11,221 nt of DNA from Candidatus Woesearchaeota archaeon (lineage in GTDB: Archaea > Nanobdellota > Nanobdellia > Woesearchaeales > JAGWAF01): the NCBI GenBank assembly GCA_016932755.1, contig JAFGCE010000072.1, positions 1 through 11,221 on the forward strand. Reading direction: 5' to 3'. Below, piece after piece: positions 1-7,300 of this stretch. Positions within the stretch are counted from its first letter, which is position 1; each line of letters starts with the position of its first letter. Made by a program: the position numbers and the translations under genes. A model generated the notes under the pieces. The model saw only the letters and a program-made list of their open reading frames with translations. It was not told where the DNA came from and ran no database searches.

Positions 1-862
1 ACTGGAAGCAGTGCTTGCTATAATAATCTTGGCTTATCTGCACAAGAAAATCAGGTTTTACCTTGTTGTGAGAGGGGCAAGAAAGCCAAGGGAAATCATG
101 AAAGGCGCAAAGCCGTATTTTATAAGGAAGAGCAAAAAGGTTGGCGCCCTGCTTCTTCACGGATTTACTTCAACTCCGCAGGAGCTTCGCCTTCTTGCAG
201 GATATCTTGCTGGGAAGGGAATAACAGTTTATGCTCCCTTAATAGCAGGACACGGAACAGATGTAATAGACCTTGCAAGGACAAAAGAAAGGGACTGGGA
301 AAGGTCTGCAATGAAATCCTTCAGGAAGCTTGCAAGGGAAGTAAAGCATGTTTATGTAATCGGAAGCTCTCTTGGCGGAAATCTTGCGCTGAGGATTGCA
401 AAAAGAAGGAAATGGAGAACAAGGGGAGTAGTCACTATGGGCACACCCATGTTTTTCAGGAAAGACACAACTTTCAAGCTGGCTCTTCCGCTTGCAAGCT
501 GTTTCATGAATTTTGTGAAGAAAAGGTATTCCAATGAGAGGGCAAGGGAGATTGTGAGGAGCAAGCTCCAGTATAATGAGCTTCCCCTGAACTGCCTTAA
601 TGATGTGGTGAAGCTTATGAAAAAGTCAAGAAAAGACCTGCCCAGAATAAGGGCTCCTGCGCTTGTCATGCAGTCTGAGACAGACGAGCTGCTTAACAAG
701 GCAAATGCTGAATTTATATACGAAAAGCTCAAATCAAAAAACAAGTCGCTTCATTTTGTGCCTGACTCATATCATGTTTTCTGCATGGACAGGAACAGGG
801 AGCCGGCATTCAGGAAAATCCACAATTTCATAAAAAGGACACTTCCTGCTGCAGCCAAATAA
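1..862 (+). CDS. Alpha/beta hydrolase, carboxylesterase/monoacylglycerol lipase-like (5' end outside window)
   Basis: This is a serine hydrolase of the Est30/monoacylglycerol lipase type, which cleaves carboxyl esters of short or monoacyl substrates; the natural substrate here is unknown. Numbering from the GTG at position 11, a hydrophobic stretch (residues 1-20) is followed by a basic linker. Then come the oxyanion-hole segment LLLHGFTS (47-54), the nucleophile elbow GSSLGG (Ser120), the acid Asp225 in SETDELLN and His255 in SYHVF. The triad is intact and spaced as in Est30. The frame is open from base 2 (codons for Leu-Glu-Ala precede the GTG), so the true start probably lies upstream and the hydrophobic N-terminus may be the end of a membrane anchor. 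Loop segments are unusually rich in Lys/Arg. The next gene starts 33 bases downstream with its own promoter-like element. Fold and triad are confident; substrate is not. Confidence 0.88.
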   Translation, partial: LEAVLAIIILAYLHKKIRFYLVVRGARKPREIMKGAKPYFIRKSKKVGALLLHGFTSTPQELRLLAGYLAGKGITVYAPLIAGHGTDVIDLARTKERDWERSAMKSFRKLAREVKHVYVIGSSLGGNLALRIAKRRKWRTRGVVTMGTPMFFRKDTTFKLALPLASCFMNFVKKRYSNERAREIVRSKLQYNELPLNCLNDVVKLMKKSRKDLPRIRAPALVMQSETDELLNKANAEFIYEKLKSKNKSLHFVPDSYHVFCMDRNREPAFRKIHNFIKRTLPAAAK

Positions 863-870
863 ATCAATAT

Positions 871-879
871 CTTTTTAAA
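871..879 (+). promoter_or_regulatory. TATA-box-like element for the dph2 fragment, leaderless spacing
   Basis: The AT-rich run CTTTTTAAA sits in the 33-base gap after the hydrolase stop codon. Its centre is about 21-27 bases upstream of the ATGs at 896 and 902, the distance at which archaeal TBP/TFB-directed transcription normally initiates. A transcript would therefore begin at or next to the start codon. No Shine-Dalgarno sequence precedes the gene, which fits leaderless expression. The assignment rests on sequence and spacing alone. Confidence 0.45.
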
Positions 880-895
880 CAACCTTTCTTAGCAA

Positions 896-1156
896 ATGAT
901 TATGGATTATGATTTGGAGCTTGGAAAAGCGGCTGATGAAATAAGGAGGCAGAAGCCTAAACTGGTCTGCATCCAGCTTCCTGACGGGCTCAAGCCTGAA
1001 GCAGGAAGGATAAAGAACGAGCTGGAAGAAAAGACAGGCTCAAAAATAATAATCTGGCTTGGAAGCTGCTTTGGAGCATGTGATGTTCCTTTGCAGGTGA
1101 AGGCGCTCGGCGCTGATTTGATTATACAATTTGGGCACAGCCCATGGAAAAAATAA
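896..1156 (+). pseudogene. dph2: Diphthamide biosynthesis Dph2, N-terminal fragment (86 residues)
   Basis: Dph2 is the [4Fe-4S] radical enzyme that moves the 3-amino-3-carboxypropyl group of S-adenosylmethionine onto the modified His of elongation factor aEF2, the first step of diphthamide synthesis. The fragment has the family's opening: YDLELGKAADEI, the strand CIQLPDGLKP (residues 25-34), and GSCFGACD (57-63). Cys62 corresponds to the first of the three cluster-binding cysteines. A strand ending in GHS follows, and the frame stops five residues later. Full-length archaeal Dph2 is roughly 320-350 residues, so domains 2 and 3 and two cluster cysteines are missing. None of the three frames downstream resumes Dph2 sequence; an unrelated membrane protein begins two bases after the stop. 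The start could be ATG 896 or ATG 902. It is probably a decayed or rearranged copy, though a retained short protein cannot be excluded. Confidence 0.75.
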
Positions 1157-1157
1157 A

Positions 1158-1607
1158 ATGGAACTGCTAAATTATATTCTTGCATCTTTGATTGTGTCTC
1201 TGGGATTAATCTGCGGGGTCATTCTCGGCTTCATAGCAAAGGAGGAGATTAAGCCTGGCAGAAAATACCTTATTTTCCTGCAGTATGCAATTGTGGCTGT
1301 TATACTTGTTTTGACGGTTTACTTCAGGTTTGATATTGAAATTGTTTTCCTGCTTGTTGCAGGTATTTTTTTTGTCCTGTACAGGACAAGGCTCAAAAAG
1401 CAGATTATGCCTGAAATCTACGTTTTATTTGCAGTGATTTTCGCGTCTGCAAAAGCAGAGTCTTTTATTGTTCAGTCCTCGCTTATTTTTCTTTACGGCT
1501 TTCCGACAGGCTCATTAATGGTGATGGAAAAGAATTGGCTGAAAAAAGTGCTTGTTCCTTTCTGCATGTTCCTGGCTGTGTCAGCAGCTCTATTCTTTCT
1601 CGTTTAG
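1158..1607 (+). CDS. Multi-pass membrane protein of unknown function (149 aa)
   Basis: I do not recognise this family. The protein is almost entirely hydrophobic, with about five probable membrane helices near residues 5-27, 37-56, 60-75, 85-113 (possibly broken) and 129-148. Short charged loops separate them (KEEIKPGRK at 28-36, RTRLKKQ at 76-82, EKNWLKK at 124-130). Positive charge clusters in several loops, so topology is not obvious. No catalytic or metal-binding motif is visible. The ATG at 1158 is preferred over an in-frame TTG at 1131, because the upstream extension lies inside the dph2 fragment and is hydrophilic, whereas the ATG begins directly before the first helix. It follows the dph2 stop by one base, so it is probably read from the same transcript. 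Its last 18 bases overlap the 3' end of the convergent pgsA gene. Confidence 0.7.
   Translation: MELLNYILASLIVSLGLICGVILGFIAKEEIKPGRKYLIFLQYAIVAVILVLTVYFRFDIEIVFLLVAGIFFVLYRTRLKKQIMPEIYVLFAVIFASAKAESFIVQSSLIFLYGFPTGSLMVMEKNWLKKVLVPFCMFLAVSAALFFLV
1542..1547 (-). terminator. Possible oligo-T terminator of the minus-strand lipid operon
   Basis: Six A residues on the + strand read as T6 on the minus strand, 43 bases beyond the pgsA stop codon. Archaeal RNA polymerase can terminate at short oligo-T tracts without a hairpin. The tract lies inside the opposing membrane-protein gene and could simply be coding sequence, so this is tentative. Confidence 0.3.
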
Positions 1608-2105
1608 AAGCTTTTTTGCCGCAACAAAATAGTCAACTCCTGAAACAACAGTAAATACAACAGCAACAAGCATTATGTGCCATGCAAATTCAGAATCAAG
1701 CAGGACAGCAATAACTGCGATTATCTGGGAAATTGTTTTCAGCTTTCCCATTTTTTTGGCTGAGATTACTACATTTTTTGATGCGGCAAGTATCCTCAGC
1801 CCTGTAACAGCAAACTCCCTTGCTATTATCAAAAAAGCCATCCACGGCTCAACTCCGTGCCCTATAAGGAAAATAAGTGCTGCAGTAACCAGCAGCTTGT
1901 CTGCAAGAGGGTCAATAAACTTTCCAAGGTTTGTGACTTCCTTTCTTTTTCGCGCAAGATAGCCGTCTAAAGCGTCTGACAGTGAAAGCACTATAAAGAC
2001 AGCAGCTGCCAAGAATTCCCTGTATTTTATCGGAAGATTAAGTATTACGATGAAAATAGGTATTAATACAATCCTTGCCAGTGTTATCTTGTTGGGAAGG
2101 TTCAT
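1590..2105 (-). CDS. pgsA: CDP-alcohol phosphotransferase, bacterial PgsA-like (archaetidylglycerophosphate synthase candidate)
   Basis: An integral membrane enzyme that would transfer a glycerol-phosphate group to CDP-archaeol, releasing CMP and giving archaetidylglycerol phosphate. The complete CDP-alcohol phosphotransferase signature is present: Asp44 and Asp47, Gly48, Ala51-Arg52, then Gly61, Asp65 and Asp69 with canonical spacing. The N-terminus NLPNKITLARI, the AREFAVTGLR motif (94-103) and GKLKT (119-123) are hallmarks of the bacterial glycerol-3-phosphate PgsA subgroup rather than the inositol-phosphate subgroup. About five to six membrane helices fill 171 residues, a normal length. 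The ATG follows the carS stop after one base; its Shine-Dalgarno is weak, suggesting translational coupling. Last gene of the operon, it overlaps the convergent gene by 18 bases. The family is certain. The acceptor substrate (glycerol-1-phosphate, glycerol-3-phosphate or inositol phosphate) is inferred. Confidence 0.9.
   Translation of the reverse strand: MNLPNKITLARIVLIPIFIVILNLPIKYREFLAAAVFIVLSLSDALDGYLARKRKEVTNLGKFIDPLADKLLVTAALIFLIGHGVEPWMAFLIIAREFAVTGLRILAASKNVVISAKKMGKLKTISQIIAVIAVLLDSEFAWHIMLVAVVFTVVSGVDYFVAAKKLLNEKE
1612..1617 (+). terminator. Possible oligo-T terminator of the plus-strand genes
   Basis: A T6 run begins five bases after the stop codon of the membrane protein that ends at 1607. 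Its position directly downstream of the last plus-strand gene suits an archaeal oligo-T terminator. It also lies within the convergent pgsA coding region, where it encodes part of the C-terminal Lys-Lys stretch, so chance is possible. Confidence 0.35.
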
Positions 2106-2106
2106 C

Positions 2107-2649
2107 TTACAGCTTCACATCCCTCAGTTTAAGGTGATACCCTATCCTGTTTATCAGGACATGCCCGAAAGCGCTTACTATGACAATTATTGCTGCGTTT
2201 GCCCAGCCTGGGAAATATACAATTGATGTCAAAAGCAAAGCGCCTATTGTAAAATCAGTCTGGTCAAAAGGTATCCACGGCTTTCCTGACTTTATTCCAA
2301 TCCTTCTCTTGAAGAAGCTTTCAACAGAATCCCCAAACAGGGCGCCGAATCCAAGCAGAACCCCAATCCATATTGTCGCAGTGCTGTAGTCTATCATGCT
2401 TGCAGCTTTGAAAGATTCAAAACTATAAAGATATTTTTGCAGGAGGAATGCAAGAGTCGAAACAGCAGTGCCGACAAAAATCCCCCTCCATGTCTTGTTT
2501 TTTCCAAGTATCGGCTTTCCTCCCCACTCCTTTCCTCTGTCAATAGGGACAGCCATGAACTTAAGAATATTTTTTGCAAGAGGAGGAGCCATATTAGCTA
2601 AATACGCAGGAATCATGAAATACAGCAGTTTCAATATAACCACAATCAT
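2107..2649 (-). CDS. carS: CDP-archaeol synthase
   Basis: CarS transfers CMP from CTP to unsaturated archaetidic acid (2,3-bis-O-geranylgeranylglycerol 1-phosphate), making CDP-archaeol, the precursor of archaeal polar lipids. All family landmarks are visible in 180 residues, the usual length: YLANMAPP (16-23), a nucleotide-handling loop with DRGKEWGGKPILGKNKTWRG (37-56), GDSVESFFKRR (106-116) with GIKSGKPW, DQTDF (129-133), and a C-terminal GHVLINRIGYHLKLR. About five hydrophobic helices alternate with these polar loops, as in the solved archaeal CarS fold. The ATG abuts the pssA stop codon with no gap and is preceded by a strong Shine-Dalgarno, so the start is well supported. It supplies CDP-archaeol to both the upstream-encoded PssA and the downstream-encoded PgsA-type enzyme. 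It is the best marker that this DNA is archaeal. Confidence 0.95.
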   Translation of the reverse strand: MIVVILKLLYFMIPAYLANMAPPLAKNILKFMAVPIDRGKEWGGKPILGKNKTWRGIFVGTAVSTLAFLLQKYLYSFESFKAASMIDYSTATIWIGVLLGFGALFGDSVESFFKRRIGIKSGKPWIPFDQTDFTIGALLLTSIVYFPGWANAAIIVIVSAFGHVLINRIGYHLKLRDVKL

Positions 2650-3255
2650 TTAAATCACCTTCTTCAGCTTGAAAGGGCTTACCATAAGCACTGCTGAAGC
2701 AAAATATGCAAAATACCAGTAAAAGATTGGAACTCCTGAAAAATAAATCAAAGGGAAGATTAAACCGTTCATTGTTATCGGCATTCCAAAATAAGCGCCT
2801 TTCACAAGCTGGACATTGAATTTTGCAAGCCTGATTATCCCGCATGAGATAAATATCAATAAGGGGATTATTATAATAGGGTCTTTTGAAAGCACAAACC
2901 CAAGGACAGCAGGAGCAGCGCCAAACGAGACTATGTCTGCCAATGAGTCAAGCTCTTTTCCGAGTTCTGTTGTCCTGCCAAGCCTTCTTGCAATCTTTCC
3001 GTCAAGAAAGTCCATGACAACCGCGATAATCATGAAGATGCATGCCTGGGGGATATATCCTTTTACAGAAGCAAATATGCTCAGGAGCCCGAACATTGCA
3101 TTTGACAAGGTTATTCCGTCAACAAGGAGTATCGGCTTGATAAGCTGGACTTTTCTCCTTGCATTGCCGATTCTTATCCTGGCTTTGCCAATTCCGCTCT
3201 TTACCTTGGCTATGCCTTTTCTTATTCTTCTCTTTTTTTGTTCTTCTTCTGCCAT
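2650..3255 (-). CDS. pssA: Archaetidylserine synthase (CDP-archaeol:serine phosphotransferase)
   Basis: This membrane enzyme condenses CDP-archaeol with L-serine to give archaetidylserine and CMP. The CDP-alcohol phosphotransferase signature is complete: Asp82, Asp85-Gly86, Ala89-Arg90, Gly99, Asp103 and Asp107. The following SFGAAPA (110-116) is the serine-synthase version of the motif. About six hydrophobic helices run from residue 43 to 197. The unusual part is residues 1-40, a strongly basic head with spaced Ile/Val/Ala residues (RIRKGIAKVKSGIGKARIRI) that should form an amphipathic helix lying on anionic membrane; a typical member begins close to the first helix. The ATG directly follows the stop codon of the preceding gene, which supports this start. 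Its partner enzyme Asd is encoded two genes upstream and its substrate supplier CarS immediately downstream. Function is assigned with high confidence. Confidence 0.93.
   Translation of the reverse strand: MAEEEQKKRRIRKGIAKVKSGIGKARIRIGNARRKVQLIKPILLVDGITLSNAMFGLLSIFASVKGYIPQACIFMIIAVVMDFLDGKIARRLGRTTELGKELDSLADIVSFGAAPAVLGFVLSKDPIIIIPLLIFISCGIIRLAKFNVQLVKGAYFGMPITMNGLIFPLIYFSGVPIFYWYFAYFASAVLMVSPFKLKKVI
2654..2660 (-). promoter_or_regulatory. Shine-Dalgarno of carS
   Basis: The minus strand reads AGGTGAT, a perfect match to the archaeal anti-Shine-Dalgarno complement, ending four bases before the carS ATG. It lies within the last codons of pssA, so it fixes the carS start and shows that carS is translated efficiently although no space separates the genes. 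Confidence 0.7.
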
Positions 3256-3672
3256 TTAATCATCGTCCCATGCGCCGTTGGCCCCCAGGAATCCTATGAA
3301 AGAAAGCCATCGGGTTATAGAGAAATCCATTATCAGCCCGTAAAATATTATATCACATACGATATGGAATGAAAATCCTATTGCAATGTAAATCAAGACA
3401 GGGTAAACTAATGAAAAAGCGTAAAGCACAACAATAAATTCAACAGTATGAAAAAGGCAGAAGATATGCTGGACAATCTCTTTGTCTGTCCTGTATTTTT
3501 CAAAAAGGGATTTTATCCTGCTGTATGTGAATGCTTTTTCGCTGAAAATAACATGAATATGGTCTGCATCAATAAAAACCGATGCAGCAAAAACCAGAAG
3601 AGTCTTTGCCCCAAGCCACGGATAAATCGCAAGCAACAACAACCCAACCAAAAAATGCTGTCTAAAATTCAT
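3256..3672 (-). CDS. Small His/Asp-rich membrane protein, DUF457/YdjM-like metal-dependent hydrolase candidate
   Basis: A 138-residue integral membrane protein with three to five hydrophobic segments (about 8-31, 72-90, 91-112, 121-131). It carries a pattern typical of membrane-bound metal-dependent hydrolase-like proteins: His6 near the N-terminus, DADHIH (Asp35, Asp37, His38, His40) at the end of the first helix, His69, His75 and Glu78, and His103-x3-Asp107. These polar residues sit at helix ends where they could build a metal site at the membrane surface. The C-terminus ends in a short acidic tail (WDDD). It lies inside the lipid operon, 10 bases after asd and directly abutting pssA, so it probably acts on a lipid or lipid precursor. 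No substrate can be read from the sequence. The family resemblance is from memory of motif layout, hence moderate confidence in the name but good confidence that the gene is real. Confidence 0.65.
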   Translation of the reverse strand: MNFRQHFLVGLLLLAIYPWLGAKTLLVFAASVFIDADHIHVIFSEKAFTYSRIKSLFEKYRTDKEIVQHIFCLFHTVEFIVVLYAFSLVYPVLIYIAIGFSFHIVCDIIFYGLIMDFSITRWLSFIGFLGANGAWDDD

Positions 3673-3682
3673 TGTCCCACTC

Positions 3683-4300
3683 TCAATATTGCGCGATTAC
3701 TGTCTCGCCTGCAGCAACCTTTTCCCCCACTTTGGCGTTTAAAACAATTCTTGGAATTATCAGCACAACCTGGCTTCCAAGGTTAATCTTTCCAATCTTC
3801 TGGCCTTTTAATAATTTTTCGTTTTTCTTTATAAAGCACTCTATTCTCCTGGCAACAAGCCCGGCAGCCTGTATAACCTTGATTTTCCCTATTTCCCTGT
3901 TTTGGATAACAATCTCATTTTTTTCATTTTCAATCAAAGCCCTCAGGCTGTTTGCAGCGAGAAACTTTCCTTTTTTGTGGTGGGTTGAGACAACCTTGCC
4001 TTCAACAGGCGCCCGCTGGACATGGACATCAAGAGGTGTCATGAATATTGAGATAAGATACCCGTTTTTTGTTATGTCTTCTGTTTCTGTTTTTATGTGC
4101 CCTGCCAGCCCTTTCCTGATTTCAAGCTTATCTTTTCTTAATTTGTCCAAATCAATAATCTCTATAACCCTTCCGTCTGCAGGGCTTACCACATTTTTGC
4201 TTGGCGATATTTCCCTCGCAGGGTCCCTGTTGAAAAACATGTAAAATGCGCAGAGCGCCAGAAAAACCACGAAAGCAGCAACTAAAATCCATCCAATCAC
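3683..4300 (-). CDS. asd: Archaetidylserine decarboxylase (short, PSD-A type proenzyme)
   Basis: A pyruvoyl-dependent enzyme that decarboxylates archaetidylserine to archaetidylethanolamine. Residues 2-23 form a single membrane anchor, followed by FFNRDPARE and SPADGRV (39-45, Asp42), then MTPLDVHVQRAP (87-98, His93), AAGLVARRIECF (145-156) and the self-cleavage site LGS (Gly175-Ser176) near the C-terminus. Asp42, His93 and Ser176 form the expected self-processing triad. Cleavage before Ser176 would leave a beta chain of 175 residues and a 30-residue alpha chain with the pyruvoyl group. Total length (205) is normal for this short class. The GTG start overlaps the TGA of the giant surface protein gene (GTGA) and has a good Shine-Dalgarno six bases upstream, so the two genes are translationally coupled. 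It works with PssA encoded downstream in the same operon. Confidence 0.94.
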   Translation of the reverse strand: MIGWILVAAFVVFLALCAFYMFFNRDPAREISPSKNVVSPADGRVIEIIDLDKLRKDKLEIRKGLAGHIKTETEDITKNGYLISIFMTPLDVHVQRAPVEGKVVSTHHKKGKFLAANSLRALIENEKNEIVIQNREIGKIKVIQAAGLVARRIECFIKKNEKLLKGQKIGKINLGSQVVLIIPRIVLNAKVGEKVAAGETVIAQY

Positions 4301-7300
4301 TTTTTCTCACCTTTCTCTATCCTTTTCAGTTTCTCAAGCTCCTTCTTCAGGTCTTCTATGTCAGATTCAAGCCCTCTTTTGAACATGCTGTCTATCTTTA
4401 CTTTCGCTGCCTTGAAAGGCTTGAAAGCCCATGAAATAGCCTGTCCTGCCTTTTCATTGAACTTCCTGAATATTATCTCTGATTCTGCAATCTCTTCAGC
4501 TGTCTTCTTCAAGCTAAGCCACCTGTTGAATCCTGATTTCACAGCCCATATCTCCATAAGTGTGAGATATGAGACTATGAATGCAATAGAGATATATGCA
4601 AGCCCCATGTATGCCTTGTAGTTGAAGCTGTAAAGGGCTGTTGCTGCAGTGCTCAGCACAACAAATGTTGCTATTGCCTTAAGCCACCTGCTTCCTGCGA
4701 AAACCTGCACAACAAATTTCTTGGTTGTATACCCGATTGTAAGCAGGAATGTTATCAAAAGCAGGGCATATATTATCAGCGGACCAAGTATATCCCTCTC
4801 AAATATTACGCCGCAGTCAGCGCTGCATGTAAGCTGGTTCTCGCATGCTCCGCAGATTCCATCTCCGCAGTTGCATGGGTCGCAGATGTCAATATCCCTT
4901 ATCTTTTTGCCTATTATGAAATAATAATCATCAGGCGAGCAGTCATTGACACTCAGCTTGAAATACTGGTTGTATCCTATTAAACCCTGGCCAACAGCAT
5001 CCTGTGATATTGATTCAGACAGCACCCTTTCAACAAATCTTCTTGCAAGAGGATTGTCTATTATCTCTGTGTGGGTGGTATTTATTTCCCAGTAATCCAC
5101 GCAGGTGTTGTTGACAGGCTCTCCTCCAACAAACTGCGCAGACTCTGTTGAAACAATTCCGTCGTTTTTCATGAAGAAATCAAATATTTCTTCTGTCGAA
5201 ATCTTAAACAAGCCTGCGTTGATGTCCATTGGCCTTGTTCCTGCAAGGACATAATATTTAACCCCTCTAACTCTTGGGACAACCCTTCCCATTGCAAGCT
5301 CCTTTATTACTTCGCTGTTTGCATTAAACAATGAGTAGCTCTCGTTGAATGCAGAGAGGTATTTGTAAAGGTTTAGATAGACTTCTGCTCCAGGGCTTCC
5401 CTTGTTTGGCGCTGCAATAAGCACAGCTCTCCTTACCTTATCAAGGTAGCTGTAGCTGTCTGGGTCTTTTACCCTTTCAAGGTCGCTGTAATGAAGCGCC
5501 TGCTGGGCTATTATCGCGCCAAGGCTGTGCCCCACAATTGAGATTGTATCATACTCATTTGAGTGCATCTGCAGGTAGTTTGCAAACTCTTCTGCTGTTG
5601 TCTCTATCTTTCTTGTTGATGAATAGCTGAGAGTCCAAACCTGCCATGGCTGGTTGTTGAACCTGAAGTCATCAATCAGCAGGTTGAATGTGGCTGGGCT
5701 GCTGTCAAGCCCGTGTACAAGTATGACTGCGTTCCTGCTTCCCGGATAATGATAAACTTCCTCAAACCTGCTTATTCCGCATGTCTCGCACATAACTCCA
5801 AGAGGTGCAAGCATAACCTCTTTCTTGCCGTTCAGGTATTTTGTTACATCGCTGATGTCAACTGTTACAGTCTTGTTTTCTGGGTCTATTTCTCCATCCA
5901 GATAATCCCATTTGTACACTCCTTCTTCTATTACGCTGGCATATACAGCTATGCTTTCTTCATCATATTCTTCAGTGATTAGGTAAGGAAGTGTTACTTT
6001 TACAGGCACAGCTCCAATGAAGCTTGTATCAACTTTCAGCAGTATAGGCGTGCCGACAATGCTCAGACTTGGGTTCTTTGGCTGGTGGACGTCAAAGTTA
6101 GGTGCACTTATTGCTGCGGATATGACAGGAGGCAGCTCGCCGTAGAACTCAGCTTTTGTTTTCCCTGACTCAAGCACCCTGTTTTTGTCTGTTATCTTTC
6201 CTTCCTCTTTCTTGATAGGCTCAATCTCATCTGCCTTGATTGATGTTGTGTTCCTTACTTCAGTCCTTGCAACAGACCATTCTGTTCCGCAGATAAAATC
6301 ATCCTGCTTTTCATATGTTAGGGGGCTGCAGTCAGCGCCTGAACATCTTAATGCCCTTATGTCACCGTAATCTTCAGGCACGCTGATAGTCATTTCCACA
6401 TATTCTCCTGAGCAGTCAAGCCTGAACGGGCTCTTTATTATCTCATACCCGAAAGGTATTGAAATCATTTCCATCAGCTCAGCAGGGTCAAGAGAATGTA
6501 TTTCAGGCAGTTTCTGCTTTCTTGCAACAGCAACACATGATACAACACCTGCGCCTTCTCCCTCGTTCAATGCAGGTGCGGCAGGCTCTTCAACTTCAGG
6601 ACCTTCTATGCAGCTTCTTTCAGTTTCAGGCATGTTTTCTTCTGTTCCGCAGGCATGGATGTCTTCGCAGTATCTCTCCTTTATCCCTATAGGCGAGCAT
6701 TCTCCCCAGTCATCGCAAAGCCAGTTTTCCACGCAGACGCATGTAGCGGTTCCATCAACAATCTTGCACTCATCTGTTGAGGGGCAGGTTTGTTTCAGTG
6801 CCCATTCGTCGCATCCGTCTGCGTTCGTGTCCCTGCACTCAAAGATGTTTTGTCCTCTGCATTCAATCTCTCCGGCTACGCATTTATCTTCGCACTTGCC
6901 GGGGTCATCATCATCATGCCCTTCTTCCTCAGGCTCGCATGCGTCATCATAGCCGTTTCCGTTGTCATCCTTCTTGAGGTTTGTTATTCCTGGGCATGTG
7001 TCGCATATTTGGGGTGTGCCGTTGTAGACGTCTGTGTATAATCCTTCTGTGATTCCGTCGTTGTCCAGGTCTGCTTTTGCGCATGTCCATCCTGTTCCTG
7101 ATGAGTGTATGCTGTTGCAGACATAGAACACTTTTCTTTTTGAGAGTATTGTGTCTCCGTCAGAGTCTGTTACATTAACTCTTATGAAATACATTCCGTC
7201 TTTTGTTGTTATGTTTGAAGGAAGCGCAACTGTTCCTGAGCATGTTAATGTGTTTGATGAGCCTCCTTTTGTTGCAGTTGTTCTGTAGACTTCCTGTTTT

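Noticed and set aside
352..744. A minus-strand open frame opposite the first hydrolase
   Set aside because: It is antisense to a hydrolase with an intact catalytic triad and has no motif of its own.
1131..1157. TTG at 1131 as the start of the small membrane protein
   Set aside because: The extra nine residues are hydrophilic, lie inside the dph2 fragment and are preceded by no ribosome-binding sequence; ATG 1158 starts directly before the first helix.
896..1607. Dph2 continuing into the downstream gene through a frameshift
   Set aside because: The overlapping downstream frame gives GTAHGKNK and then pure membrane helices. No Dph2 domain 2 motif appears in any frame, so a single sequencing indel cannot restore the gene.
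3672..4244. A 190-codon plus-strand open frame antisense to asd
   Set aside because: It lies wholly opposite a clear decarboxylase gene with all catalytic residues, and the Ser/Phe/Leu-rich product is typical of a shadow frame.
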